From Prorocentrum cordatum (Eukaryota > Sar > Dinophyceae > Prorocentrales > Prorocentraceae): a stretch of 64,000 bases of DNA. The stretch spans positions 740,506 to 804,505 of the forward strand of contig CAUYUJ010017915.1 in the NCBI GenBank assembly GCA_963575745.1, read 5' to 3'. A model generated the notes under the pieces. It was given only the letters and a program-made list of their open reading frames with translations, made no database searches and had not been told where the DNA came from. Shown here in pieces: positions 30,280 to 39,829 of the stretch (position 1 is the stretch's first letter; every line of letters begins with the position of its first letter). A program made the translations under genes and the position numbers.

Positions 30280-30771
30280 ATTCTGTTAACTTCTATTATC
30301 TTGCTCAGCTGGGTTCTGGAGCTCGGGCCTCGTTGTTTTCGTCCGTCGTCGTGGTTTGTCCTTCCCCGGGGCCGCTCGTGGGCTTCCCTCGTGGGCCGTT
30401 CGTGGTCATACGTGGACAACCGCCGGAGCCGTGCGAGTATTCCCGAAGCTTCCCTCTTCGATCCTCGAGGGCCGTGGTCAAAATTTAGCATGTCCTTCTC
30501 CTCTTCCAGGGCCCGCCGAGCCCTGCTCGACCTTCGTGGTGATTTATTGGCGTCCGAGGGGTGCACTCTGTGATTTTGAAAGATTTTGCTGTTTAATCGT
30601 GACCCTTTGATCTGAACGCTCCATACATGTTCGGCCCGCGTCGAGCGCAGATACTCTGGCAGGTTTCCCTGCCTCGTGGCTACCACCGCCACCCCGCCTT
30701 TCGCAGTTAAGCCGAGAGTTGCAGGCGTGCCCATAGTCGTGTCTTACTGTATTTAGTTTCCCCTCCCCTGC

Positions 30772-30792
30772 CCGTAGCCATTTGTGCGCAAG
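30772..30792 (+). other. Relict dinoflagellate spliced-leader sequence
   Basis: CCGTAGCCATTT at 30,772-30,783 is followed by a near match to the rest of the 21-nt leader, ending GCGCAAG instead of GGCTCAAG. In total 18 of 21 positions agree with the leader as I know it, and the base before is C rather than A, G or T. By a simple random-sequence estimate such a match is expected about once per thousand windows of this size. It lies 115 bp upstream of the GH5 start codon on the same strand. Confidence 0.65.
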
Positions 30793-30830
30793 TTTGTCGC
30801 AGAACAGAACCGCCGCAGCCATACAGTTGC

Positions 30831-30890
30831 GAGGCTCCACGCGGATTTCTTCGATCCGTGTTGGACCCCCCTTGGCGGCGCCTCCAGCCG
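30831..30890 (+). mobile_element. Foldback family A, copy 2 (half element)
   Basis: GAGGCTCCACGCGGATTTCT, TCGATCCGTGTTGGACCCCC and CTTGGCGGCGCCTCCAGC match the left half of the family-A element; the right arm is missing. It ends 11 bp before GTGCAG|AAGAGATG, a plausible acceptor directly before the GH5 start codon. Confidence 0.65.
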
Positions 30891-30906
30891 CGTCTGTGCA
30901 GAAGAG

Positions 30907-31062
30907 ATGACCACAAGCGCCCCCGCACAGCAGGAGATGAGTGACGAGAAGCATCGCCTCATGAGGGCCCCGGACAGTCCCGACCGCGTCATAATTTCGC
31001 CGCAGGGCAAGTACGTCATCAACGGCACGGAAGTGGTCATGATGGGTGGCAACTATCCAACA
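30907..31062 (+). CDS. GH5 glycoside hydrolase, exon A (N terminus)
   Basis: The ATG at 30,907 is chosen because everything upstream in frame is family-A repeat. An in-frame ATG at 30,784 (extending the protein by 41 residues across the repeat) is the alternative. The exon encodes MTTSAPAQQEMSDEKHRLMR then SPDRVIISPQGKYVINGTEV and VMMGGNYP. The last two are the edge strand and first barrel strand of endoglycoceramidase-like GH5 enzymes, whose N termini read roughly 'G-R-Y-F-V-D-G...G-V-N'. There is no signal peptide in this version. The end is placed before GTTTGC at 31,063, a GT donor in phase 0, but this is a guess; homology stops near 31,060. Open sequence runs on to a stop at 31,146 if unspliced. 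Confidence 0.6.
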
Positions 31063-31156
31063 GTTTGCGGCAATTCCCGCCACAGTGCCAGCCCAGCATT
31101 CTGGGTGGCAATTGTTCGAGGGGTTATGGGAAGACGTCAAGCCTGACACATCACGT

Positions 31157-31278
31157 CCTCATGCTTGTGGGAGCCATGAGGATGATGATGATGAGATGAT
31201 GAGATGATGAGATGATGAGATGATGAGATGATGAGATGATGAGATGATGATGATGATGATGATGACGACGACGACGAC

Positions 31279-31321
<43 letters not shown>

Positions 31322-31671
31322 GTGACGGTGATGATAGTGATGATGATGATGGTGGTGTAGATGGTGGTGGTGATGATGGTGATGATGCCAATGATGATGG
31401 TGATGGTGATGGTGGTGGTGATGTTGGTGGTGGTGATGGTGATGATGATTGTGGTGATGATGATGATGATGGTGGTGATGGGAGGTGATGGTGATTGTGA
31501 TGTTGGTAGTGATGCTCGTGGTAGTGGTGGTGATGGTGATGATAGTGATGGTGATGGTGGTGATGATGATGGTGATGGTGATGGTGATGGTGGTGGTGAT
31601 GGTGATGGCGAATGTGATGGGAACGGTGATGGTGATGGTGATGATGATGACGACGATGATGATGATGATGT

Positions 31672-31703
<32 letters not shown>

Positions 31704-32262
31704 TTGACGACGATAATGATGATGATGCTGCTGCTGATAATGATGCTGGTGCTGTTGATGCTGGTATTTATGTCGATGTTGCTGCTGATGCGTGTTGCTG
31801 ATGCTGATGTTGATGATACTGTTGATCACGATGATGGTGATGATGATAATGATGATGATGCTGATGATGATGCTGATGATGATGCTGATGATGATGCTAG
31901 TGATGATGAATAGGATGATGATGGTGGTGAAGCTGTATGCGAGTATGATGCTGATGACAGTGACCACGACGACGACGGCGATGATGATGATGGCTGTGGT
32001 GCTGATGCTTCGTACGATGACGCTGGCGATGGCTATGGTGATGGTGACGCTAGTGATGATGACTGGTGTCATCATGTTGCTGATGATGAGGATTACGATG
32101 GCGATGATAACGATGATAACGAGTATGGTGATACCGATGTTGTTGATGATGATGGTGGTGATGGTGCTGATGCTGATGCTGCTGGTGATGATGATGCTGA
32201 TGATGATGCTGGTGTTTGCGATGGTGATTGCGATGGTGATGGTGATGGTGATGGTGATGGTG
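31157..32262 (+). repeat. GAT (ATG) array, about 1.1 kb
   Basis: (ATG)n begins with seven copies of the GATGATGA heptamer-type unit, then imperfect GATGGTGAT. Open in several frames; the 439-codon minus-strand frame and the Met/Val and Asp frames are artefacts. Confidence 0.97.
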
Positions 32263-32269
32263 ATGATGA

Positions 32270-32350
32270 GAAGGCGGAGGAGGAGGAAGAGAGGAGGAGG
32301 AGGAGGAGGAGGAGGTAGATGGGGACGAGGATGAGGATGCGGATGATGAC
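32270..32350 (+). repeat. GGA array
   Basis: Short purine array continuing from the GAT array. Confidence 0.9.
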
Positions 32351-32639
32351 CATGATGTGCTTGGGCAGGTTTAGGAGAAGGACCAGCAGCAGCAGAAGCA
32401 GGCAGCAGCACAAGGAGCAGGAGGAGGATAACGAGGATGGCCCTCACCTGTGACATCGTTCGTCTTCACTCGCTCAGGAGCTCTCACGGAAATCGTTGGG
32501 GCAGTTTTATTGTTGTATTGGCCTTCAGTGAGGCAGTATTTGGGCCTTGGGGGGGGGGGGGGGGGCAACGCGCATCGGAAGCTCGCAAAGGCTGGAACCC
32601 CAACACCTTGAACATCCTCATGAAACTAACTGAGTTCTC

Positions 32640-32860
32640 CCTCGTGGGGCCTTTGGGGGGGCCTCTTGGTGCCCATTGGCGGGCTCCCAGAGCGGACAGC
32701 TCAACTTGTCGGTTCGTGTTACCCCTCCTGGAGCCATCTTGGGGCTCTCTTGGGCAGTCTTGGGCGCCTGTTGGACCGTCTTGAATCCCTCTTGGGCCCT
32801 CTTGGGAGTTGGGTTGGGGTTCCTAGGGGGGGCTCTTGAGTCGATTTGGGACGTTGGGGG
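32640..32860 (-). repeat. CCAAGA-family repeat, reverse orientation
   Basis: CATCTTGGGGCTCTCTTGGG, CAGTCTTGGGCG and CCCTCTTGGGCC units. A G-run of 17 at about 32,550-32,566 lies just before it. Confidence 0.8.
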
Positions 32861-33119
32861 CTAGATAAGGCGAGGACCCAAGAACCATGGACCAACCAGC
32901 GGAACTTCGCCGACGCCGAGGTCCCCAGGTGTGCATCTCGGTCCCTTGTACTGTCCGCTGTGAGCGTGTGGCTGTGAGCGTCTGGGTGCGAGCGTGCGTC
33001 CGAGCGGACGGCGGGCACGACGAGGATGACGGCGGCGGCCACGACGCGGGGCGACGGCGACGACGGCTCACAGACGGACAGGCGTCGAGCAGGTTCTCGC
33101 CGCAGGCATCCCCCTGGAG

Positions 33120-33460
33120 GGTGCAGGAGGAAGGAGGAGGAGGGAGGACTCCTCCGTTCTCCTCCTTCCTCCGTTGTCCTCCTCCCTTGCCCTCCATCCT
33201 CCTTCCCTGCAGCCGTCCTTCTCCCTCCTTCCTCCTCTTCGTCATCTCTCCCCCCGTCCTGTCTTCCCAGGCGAGGGCATCCCTCCCTTGGCGGCCTCCA
33301 CCCGTCTACTTCCTCCTCCTCGCCGTGGCCCCTCTCTCTCTGTTCTCTTCCTCCCCTCTCACTTCGCCTTCCATTTGCGTCCTCCTCCACGTTCCTCCTC
33401 CAGCATCCCTCCTCCTCCCTGGCGACCGTTTTTCTCCTTTCATTCTCTTGCACCGAGGTG
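33120..33460 (+). repeat. CT-rich tract
   Basis: Degenerate TCC/CCTT pyrimidine tract, about 340 bp. Confidence 0.85.
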
Positions 33461-33513
33461 ATCATACGGGGCTATGGATGGATATGAGCCTGCAGTGCAA
33501 GACGAGCGCTTGG

Positions 33514-33795
33514 CTCGAGGCATCCCGACAATCTGGCCGCGAACGGGCGAGCGTCAAACCCTTGGCGCCCCACCCCCACCCCCCCAGGGGGTGCTGAAGC
33601 AAGCGCCTCGCTCGAGACATCCGCACACGCCTGTCCTGTCAGCAGGGAGGTCCAAGCCACCAAACAGGCAAACCGCTCGAGGCATTTCCACAACCTGGCC
33701 GCAAACGGGCGAGTGAGATACCCCCTGGCGGCTGCCCCTCGGGGTGCTGAAACCAGCGCCCCGCTCGAGACATCCTCACACGCTGCTCGAGGCCG
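33514..33795 (+). repeat. 162-bp tandem duplication
   Basis: CTCGAGGCAT..C..CAA.CTGGCCGC.AACGGGCGAG followed by GGGGTGCTGAA.C.AGCGCC.CGCTCGAGACATCC.CACACGC (shown as pieces) occurs from 33,514 and from 33,676. Confidence 0.85.
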
Positions 33796-33829
33796 TCAAC
33801 CATGCAAGTGCACATGCGTGTGAATGAGT

Positions 33830-34260
33830 CGGTGTGCGATGTTCTCTGATAGTGATGAAGACTTGTATGTGTATCTGGGCGTGGATGAGTCTGAGTGTAG
33901 ACGAGTCGGAGTGTAAGTGACTCTGAGTGCGAGTGAGTCTAAGAGTGGATGAGTCTGAGTTCGAGAAGTCTGAGCATGAGCGTGAGTAGAAAGATCATGA
34001 GCGGAGTGAGTCTGAGTCTGAGATGAGTGATTCCCATTGTGAGTAAGTCTGGGTACGAGTGCGTCTGTGTGCGAGTGAGTCTGAGTATGAGTGAGTCTGA
34101 GTATGAGTAAGTCTGAGTGTGAGTGATTATGTGTGCGATGAAAGTCTGTCTGAGTATGAGTGAATCTGAGTTTGAGTAATTCCGAGTGTGAGTGAGTATG
34201 AATGTGAGGTAGACGGAATGTGAATCCGTCTGAGTATGAGTGTTTCTGAGTATGAGAGGG
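33830..34260 (+). repeat. TGAGTCTGAG array
   Basis: About 430 bp of degenerate 6- and 12-bp units (GAGTCTGAGTAT, GAGTGAGTCTGA). Confidence 0.95.
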
Positions 34261-34314
34261 AACGAGAGTCGGCGGCGTCTGAGAATTCATAATAATCCCA
34301 TGATTTGTACCCTT

Positions 34315-34440
34315 CGAGGCCCTATTGGGGAGGCTCTTGGTGCTTTCTTGGGACGTCTGAAGGCCCCTTGGGCCGTCTTGAAACCATCTAGGGCCGTCTT
34401 GCGGCCAAATGTTGCCCGGGTTCGGGCCATGTTGACCCGT
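34315..34440 (-). repeat. CCAAGA-family repeat, reverse orientation
   Basis: CTCTTGGTGCTTTCTTGGGA, GGCCCCTTGGGCCGTCTTG and AGGGCCGTCTTGCGG units close to exon B. Confidence 0.75.
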
Positions 34441-34580
34441 CTTGGAGGCATTTGTGCCTCGGAAGCGCGAACCTGTTTTTGCTACGAGACTTGGAGGCCT
34501 CGGGAGAGGGGACGATGCGCGCGGCCCAGTGTCAGCAGAGGGGGTGTGGGGGCCCTCGAAGATTACAGACAACCTACCAG

Positions 34581-34712
34581 ACACCACTCGGCAGTCCAGC
34601 GCGCACCAGCGTGCCACGGGGCACGGTTGTGGACATCCTGAAGGCGCCGCCTTACCTGCCCCCGCTCTCTGTCGTACAGGAGGACGCTAAGTTGATGGCC
34701 GATGGAGCGAAG
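34581..34712 (+). CDS. GH5 glycoside hydrolase, exon B
   Basis: In frame with the donor at 34,713 the exon ends ...VVDILKAPPYLPPLSVVQED then AKLMADGAK. 'K-x-P-P-Y-x-P' followed by 'D-A-x-x-x-A-x-G-x' is the loop and first helix after strand 1 in endoglycoceramidase-like GH5 proteins, so this joins exon A to exon C. The 3' boundary is strong: AAG|GTAGGG, where the following GT begins a family-A repeat. The 5' boundary is approximate. Confidence 0.65.
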
Positions 34713-34912
34713 GTAGGGGAACGAACAATGACATAAGCATAAGAACTCGGAGGTCCGCGCGGATATCTCGGATCGCCGCTGGAGTCCACTGGTGGCGCCT
34801 CCGGCGCCGCCCCTGGTGCGCTCCGCGCGCCAGGGAGGGGGTCCAGCTCGGGTCCGAGAAATCCGCGCGGACCTCCGAGTTGTCATGTTTATACCATTTT
34901 TCGTTCCCCCAG
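34713..34912 (+). mobile_element. Foldback family A, copy 3: an introner-like intron
   Basis: The intron is the repeat: GTAGGGGAACGAACAATGAC at the 5' end and TTTTCGTTCCCCCAG at the 3' end, so the inverted terminal GGGGAACGA/TCGTTCCCC sits just inside GT and AG. Inner stems pair ACTCGGAGGTCCGCGCGGAT with ATCCGCGCGGACCTCCGAGT exactly (20 of 20), around a GC-rich core GGCGCCTCCGGCGCC. Flanks read GCGAAG|GT...AG|AAGAGC, so AAG is present on both sides and may be a target duplication. Removing it keeps phase 0 between exons B and C. Confidence 0.85.
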
Positions 34913-36319
34913 AAGAGCATGAAATACAAGCCGTCTGCTGCCGCCGACGGCTCCGCGAGGAGGGTCGTCCCATGCGTCAGGCTCGCCGCCATGTGGGAGA
35001 GCACAATGCCCGACATGCCAACGACAATGCCCGGCACCATCGACGGCACGTTTGCTAAAAGCTTGGACGATACCATCGCCGCATTCAAGGCGGAGGGCGT
35101 ATACGTCTTCCTGGACACCCACGAGGACGCGATGTGCACCACGAACGGGGGGGAGGGGACGCCGTGGTGGATAGCCTCGCTGATGCAGAACAACCGGAAC
35201 AGGGGCTGCTGCGGCTACCGCTGCTCGTGCTGCTGTTCCAAGGCGTCCTACATCACCTCCCCTGAACACCCACTCGGGTTCTGTTGCCCTGTCCCCAACT
35301 GCGTACTGAAGTGTTCCAACGCAGATTACAGGACCTTCTCGGGCGACTCGGACCCATGGAAGGCGTATTCCGTCGGCGCTGGCGACGGGGATGCGGCGCG
35401 CATGAACATTGGCAACGCCAGCATGCGGCTCAACAACTTCGACATCGAGTGGGGAAAGTTGGGGAACACGAAGCAGGCAAACAACATATGGAACCGCTTT
35501 ATCGAGTCGCCCTTCGACCCCGACGACAAATCGCTCCTGTTCGACCCCTACATGGTACACGTCAAGCACCTCTGCTCCGTGTGGCAGAAGCACTGGAACG
35601 TCGTCGGGGTGGGCCTCTGGAACGAGCCCGCCTGCTCTGGGTATTCGCCCTTCGAGTTCCCGAAGATCCCCTGCACAATCAAGCGCACCTACAGATTCTA
35701 CGAGGCCGTGCTCGTGGAGCTCGACGCGGCGGGCATCCAGACTCCCGTGACCCTGGAGGAGCTGCCCACCGGCGGCCTGAAGAACATGACGTGTTTCACG
35801 AAGATGGTGGGCTGCTGCCCGATGCACTCGTCCACGAGCAGCTTGCTCAAGCAGTGGGCGCAAAAGGGCCAGCTGATCCTCCAGTTCCACTACTACCCCG
35901 GCCAGTGCATGGTCTCGGGGGTGTCCGCCGCCGTGGCGAAGGCGAAGGAGCGGGCCGCGGAGCTCGGCGACGGCGTGCCCGTCATGCTGGGCGAGTTCTG
36001 GCCGGGGACCGGGACGGAGGCGGAGGCCCAGGGCGGCGCAGAGGTCCTGGCCGAGTTCGCGAGTGCGGGGTGCGACGCCTCGATGTACTGGCTGTACACC
36101 AACACCACCTACACGGACGGCAACCCGGGCTGGTACAAGTACACGGCAGCCGTGCAGGCTGCAGGCGGCCCCGTCAGCAGCACCTCGCGCGACATCAATC
36201 TGGACGTTTGGCCGGAGTACGAGAAGACGGTCCGTGACGGCACTTCGTGGGGAGCGCACATCACCGGGGAGGGAACGGGCGTCATGGGGGTCCTTGAGTT
36301 GGTGCCTGCGGCTGCGTAG
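34913..36319 (+). CDS. GH5 glycoside hydrolase (endoglycoceramidase-like), exon C
   Basis: 468 codons to the TAG at 36,317. Conserved GH5 (clan A) positions are all readable: Arg of PCVRLA (34,979), His of DTHED (35,120), the Asn-Glu pair of LWNEP (acid/base Glu at 35,624), His of FHYYPG (35,888), nucleophile Glu of LGEFW (35,993) and Trp of YWLY (36,089). The sequence after LDTHED (GGEGTPWWIAS) and the overall plan fit endoglycoceramidase-like enzymes, which cleave the glycan-ceramide bond; other GH5 activities on beta-glucosides are possible. Animal and bacterial enzymes usually read HQD where this has HED. Two Cys-rich stretches (CCGYRCSCCCS and CCPVPNCVLKC, 35,208-35,320) form an insertion I do not know from the family. 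Codon use is strongly GC-rich and the exon has no frameshift or internal stop, so the gene looks functional. No transmembrane segment. The 456-codon antisense frame is a shadow. Confidence 0.8.
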   Translation, partial: KSMKYKPSAAADGSARRVVPCVRLAAMWESTMPDMPTTMPGTIDGTFAKSLDDTIAAFKAEGVYVFLDTHEDAMCTTNGGEGTPWWIASLMQNNRNRGCCGYRCSCCCSKASYITSPEHPLGFCCPVPNCVLKCSNADYRTFSGDSDPWKAYSVGAGDGDAARMNIGNASMRLNNFDIEWGKLGNTKQANNIWNRFIESPFDPDDKSLLFDPYMVHVKHLCSVWQKHWNVVGVGLWNEPACSGYSPFEFPKIPCTIKRTYRFYEAVLVELDAAGIQTPVTLEELPTGGLKNMTCFTKMVGCCPMHSSTSSLLKQWAQKGQLILQFHYYPGQCMVSGVSAAVAKAKERAAELGDGVPVMLGEFWPGTGTEAEAQGGAEVLAEFASAGCDASMYWLYTNTTYTDGNPGWYKYTAAVQAAGGPVSSTSRDINLDVWPEYEKTVRDGTSWGAHITGEGTGVMGVLELVPAAA

Positions 36320-36429
36320 ATACGGCGGCGCATCTCATAGTAGCTCAGGCGCAGCGTAACAAGCACGTCGACAGTCTATACATACAACGGGGACCTGAGC
36401 TGGGCCCCCCCAGGCCAGTACCTCGACCA

Positions 36430-36990
36430 CACATGTGAGTGCCAGGGGCTCAGGGGACCTCCAAGTCGCCTCCGAGAGCGACCATCAATCCGTCAAAGCG
36501 GCCCAAGACGGCCCCAAACCACCCCGAAGGGAGCCTCGAGGAGTCTCAGGCAGCCCGCGAGGCGTCTCAAACGGTGCAAGAAGAGGCCCCGCGAGGCAAA
36601 ATGCCTGAATGCTCAATTGATGTTTGAAGAATTTCAGCGTTCTTCTCTTATCAAGCTTGTTGCGCTCTAGCCCGGCCAAAGAAGCTCCACGATCGCACCA
36701 AGACACCGCGAGAGGCTCAAGCGCAGAAGCTGGCCCGAGAGGGCTCTGAGATGGCCCGGGGGCCTTCAGGACGGCCCGGGAGGGCTTCAAAACGCGCCCA
36801 AAGAAGACCCCACAACCGAACGTGCTTCCAAGAGCCCCAAGAGGCCCCAAGAGGCACCGATGACCCCCCCAAGAGGCTCAAAGGGCTCCGAAGAAAATAC
36901 GCCTCAAGATGCATCTTAAGTTTGGTTTTTAAATGTGGCCCGAGACGGCCAAAGAGCCAAAGAGCGCCACGGCACCCCAAGACGGCCAAA
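36430..36990 (+). repeat. CCAAGA-family repeat, downstream of GH5
   Basis: Two blocks (36,430-36,600 and 36,690-36,990) of GGCCCAAGACGGCCCC, CCAAAGAAG and CCAAGAGGC units, separated by an A/T-richer piece (36,600-36,690). Confidence 0.8.
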
Positions 36991-37569
36991 GAGCGCCCCA
37001 GGATGGCATGAGAAACCGCATTGCCAAGTCCATTCCGAGCCTAAGCTCAGTAACGTTTTAATATATCCCCATCCCCACGGGGCCGTGGTATCTAATCGCC
37101 ACCATCCCCCCCCCCCCCCCCCAGTTCGGGATAGGCCTCTTGGAACCCGAAGGGAACAGGCCAGATCCGCACCCAGGGGGCCAAACCAGCTATTGGGGTC
37201 CAGGCCGCGCCAGTTGCCACAGGGTGTTCCTCCCCCTCCTCCTCTTCCTCTTCCTCCTGGTTCTCCTGTTTCTGAAATCCCCGAATGGGGAGTTCGGCAT
37301 GCGCTGGGCAAAGCAGGTCCTGGTATGTTCCCCCCCGAGCGGCAGCGAGTGCTGTGCCCAGTCCAGCGCCGAGTGGCCCGGCTGCGCTTGCATCGGGGCG
37401 GCGGTCGGCGGTTGGGCAAGTGCCCTCTGCTCGGCCCAGTCCCCCTTGGGCACGCCCTAGCGAGTGCGCTGGCAGTTTTGGTGCCCTGCGGGGGAGCCGG
37501 CAGACCGCGCTGTCGGTCGCCGGAAGTCGCGTCCCTACCTGTTCCTCCACCATGTGCCAGCCGCCCCCG

Positions 37570-37752
37570 CGCAGAAGGGGAGGGGGAGGGAGGGGAAGGG
37601 AGGGAAAGAGGAAAGGTCGAGGGAAAGAAAGGAGGAAGGAAGGGAGGGAGGAAAGCAAGGACGGATGGAGAGAGGGCGGGGCGGGGAATAAGAGAGAGGA
37701 AACAGGGGGAAGCAATGCGACGAGGGAGGAAAGAGGAACGGAGGACGGCGGA

Positions 37753-37797
<45 letters not shown>

Positions 37798-37912
37798 CAC
37801 CCGACCCCCAAACAGCGCTAGCACTAAAGCGGCCCTCCTCCTTCTTTTCCGCCTCCTCCTCTTGCTACTCCTCCTCCTCGTCCTCTTCGTCGTCGTCCAC
37901 CTCCTCCTCTCA
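37570..37912 (+). repeat. GGGA tract, GAC array and TCC tract in series
   Basis: Purine tract at 37,570-37,750, (GAC)n at 37,755-37,797 and pyrimidine tract at 37,828-37,912. The 512-codon minus frame and 388-codon plus frame through here are composition artefacts. Confidence 0.9.
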
Positions 37913-37999
37913 AGTGCATTTCGGCTTGCAGGCAGCTCAGCAACACTCTGCATACCGCAAGGCCCATGGTCGGCACCGCAGCTGGTGCCGCGCGCAAGC

Positions 38000-39420
38000 T
38001 GGCGCACAGTGCACTTCTGCTTCGATTTGAGTGGTGGCTCTGGGGAGCCAGCGAAATCCCTGGGCTGTTCAGCTGCTCCGTCGCGGCGACGCGGGAGCTG
38101 AGCAACACCGACAACGACTACCGCAGCAAGAACACGACGGGCCGCGATGGCTCCAAGTGCAGACGCCATGCAGGCACCAGGTCGTCTTCGCCGTGGAACC
38201 GCCGCAAGGCTAATGATTATCTGGTCTGCCTTGTCTGTCCTCCTGCCACCAGCTGGACGGGAACGTTGCAACAAGTGCCCAGCGCCAGGCTTCGATTGAA
38301 CAACGCTCCTGCGGCCAAGCTCCCTGGTGCGCTTTGCAGTTCCTGACGAAGACCCTGCAGTGGCAGCTGCCATGCGCAAACCCTTGGGAGCGCCCAAGGA
38401 CAAAGGAGATGATGAAGGTGCTAAGCTTCTGGCCCAGAAGTAGAGCGCCTCCAACGAACCCGCGCAGGCGCCATCGCCGACGCCAACATCCGTGCAGCTT
38501 GAGGATGCCGCGGCCGCGCTCCGCCGCCTGGAACCTCAGCAGCAGCGCCTACGTGACCAATTCCAGCTTACAGCCGAGTGGCAGGCCCAGCTCTTCGAGA
38601 AACTCGCCAACACTGTTGAAGAAACGCAGATTGCCTCCGACGGCCTAGAGCGGTTCTCATCCGTCCTACGAAGCAGCAGACGGAAGAACCCGAAGAGGAC
38701 GCCGAGAGGCCAGCATCAGACGACGCACGCTCTCCTACCCTGGACGAGAACGTGTTTACCCTCTTCGCCCCAGAAGAGCAGGCCGCGCGCAAGCAGGCAA
38801 AAAGTACGCACGAGAAGGCACATGAAGCAATGCAAGCCCACCGCAAGACAGGGGAGCAAGCCAAGGCCGCAGTGGAGACAGCCAAGAAGTACCGAGACAC
38901 GAACCCGACCAAGGCACGTCGACAGGATGGAGAAAACCGTGGAGTTCCAGCTGCCAGCGGCCCACTCACCGAGACCGCGGAGGCCGAATCCAAAGCCAAG
39001 GACATCAAGCACGGCTTCAAGAGTGCAGCGGCACCGGCCGTTGCGTCGCAGACCAAAAGGAGGTCCGCGCCAAGCAGCCGGCCGCCAAAGCCAAGGCCGA
39101 GGCCGGCCCCGCCTCGACCCATAAAACAGCAGCATGTGGGAGGCCTCGAGCGTCTCTCCAGGAGAAGCCCGCGCGTGTTCGTGGCGAACATCAGTAACTT
39201 ATCCGATGCATTCCATGAGTTTTGCAGGGGTGCACCCTACGACCGCATGGGTGTTGTTGAGGCGCACCTCTATTGGCAAGCGGCTTGGGGACGACCGGCG
39301 CCATCTACGCGGCCTGGGCTGGCGCACCGAATGCACCCCCATTCCAGCACGACCTACGCGTGGCAAGGGAAGTTCGGGAGGCGCGCTGCGGGCGCGCGCC
39401 AGACAATTCAACTCTTCCCC
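38000..39420 (+). pseudogene. Decayed coding fragment, possibly LINE-type
   Basis: Coding-like pieces in different frames: ERCNKCPAPGFD near 38,260 (zinc-knuckle-like); QLEDAAAALRRLEPQQQRLR then EWQAQLFEKLANTVEETQIA (38,490-38,640), a likely coiled coil; and, after a frame change, ENVFTLFAPEEQAARKQAKS then KAHEAMQAHRKTGEQAKAAV (38,745-38,890), again helical and charged, followed by a Lys/Pro/Arg-rich linker to 39,125. The plan (Cys motif, coiled coil, basic linker) resembles the region before the endonuclease in dinoflagellate LINE ORFs as I remember them, but no endonuclease or RT follows; from 39,470 the sequence turns to TATA and CT microsatellites. It may instead be an unrelated decayed gene. 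Confidence 0.4.
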
Positions 39421-39479
39421 TCGCCTCACTCCGTTCTCGAGGCCGGGGGGGGCGTGGAGCCGCAGGTCGTTCTGCTATG

Positions 39480-39520
39480 TCCTCTATTTATACATATGTA
39501 TATATATATATGTATGTATC
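39480..39520 (+). repeat. TATA/ATGT microsatellite
   Basis: TACATATGTATATATATATATG followed by ATGT units; short AT-rich microsatellite. Confidence 0.85.
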
Positions 39521-39629
39521 GATTGGGACGCGCCTTCATCCGTATAAACTTCGGCGTTGTGTTGGCATGTTCCTGTTCGCCGTGATCCCCTCATAATATG
39601 CTTCTTTCGTTATATCGTAATCGTGTTCT

Positions 39630-39730
39630 CTCGCTCTCTCTCACCCTCTTTCTCGCTCTCTCTCTCTCTCTCCCCCCTCTCTCCCTGTCTCTCTCTCTCT
39701 CTGTCTCTCTCTCTCTCTGTCTTTCTCCTG
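39630..39730 (+). repeat. CT dinucleotide array
   Basis: Interrupted (CT)n with CCC and GTCT interruptions. Confidence 0.95.
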
Positions 39731-39829
39731 CACCAGGCCAATACATGCCGATGCGAGACCAATCCATTGCCAACCAATGCCACTGCCAACGCAGTGTGAA
39801 TTAGGGATTGTTGTTCGCTCGTTGGAATT

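Larger units (their letters stand above)
31063..34580 (+). other. Probable long intron of the GH5 gene
   Basis: About 3.5 kb between two exons that together restore one GH5 reading. It is filled with a GAT array, a GGA array, a reverse CCAAGA block, a CT-rich block, a 162-bp duplication and a TGAGTCTGAG array. No other coding signal is seen inside. Acceptor uncertain: AG at 34,579-34,580 keeps phase 0; AG at 34,608-34,609 would fit the protein alignment better but needs another donor. Confidence 0.5.

Noticed and set aside
31137-32456. 439-codon minus-strand frame with long His and Ser runs
   Set aside because: Antisense translation of the GAT and GGA arrays inside the GH5 intron.
34889-36259. 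456-codon minus-strand frame
   Set aside because: Shadow of GH5 exon C in GC-rich codons; lacks any motif, whereas the plus frame has all GH5 catalytic residues.
37966-38346. Separate small gene of 126 codons
   Set aside because: Its frame does not carry the protein-like pieces, which lie in neighbouring frames and are better explained as one decayed fragment.
36916-38454. 512-codon minus-strand frame
   Set aside because: Runs through CCAAGA repeat, GAC array and CT/GA tracts; composition follows those repeats in every part.
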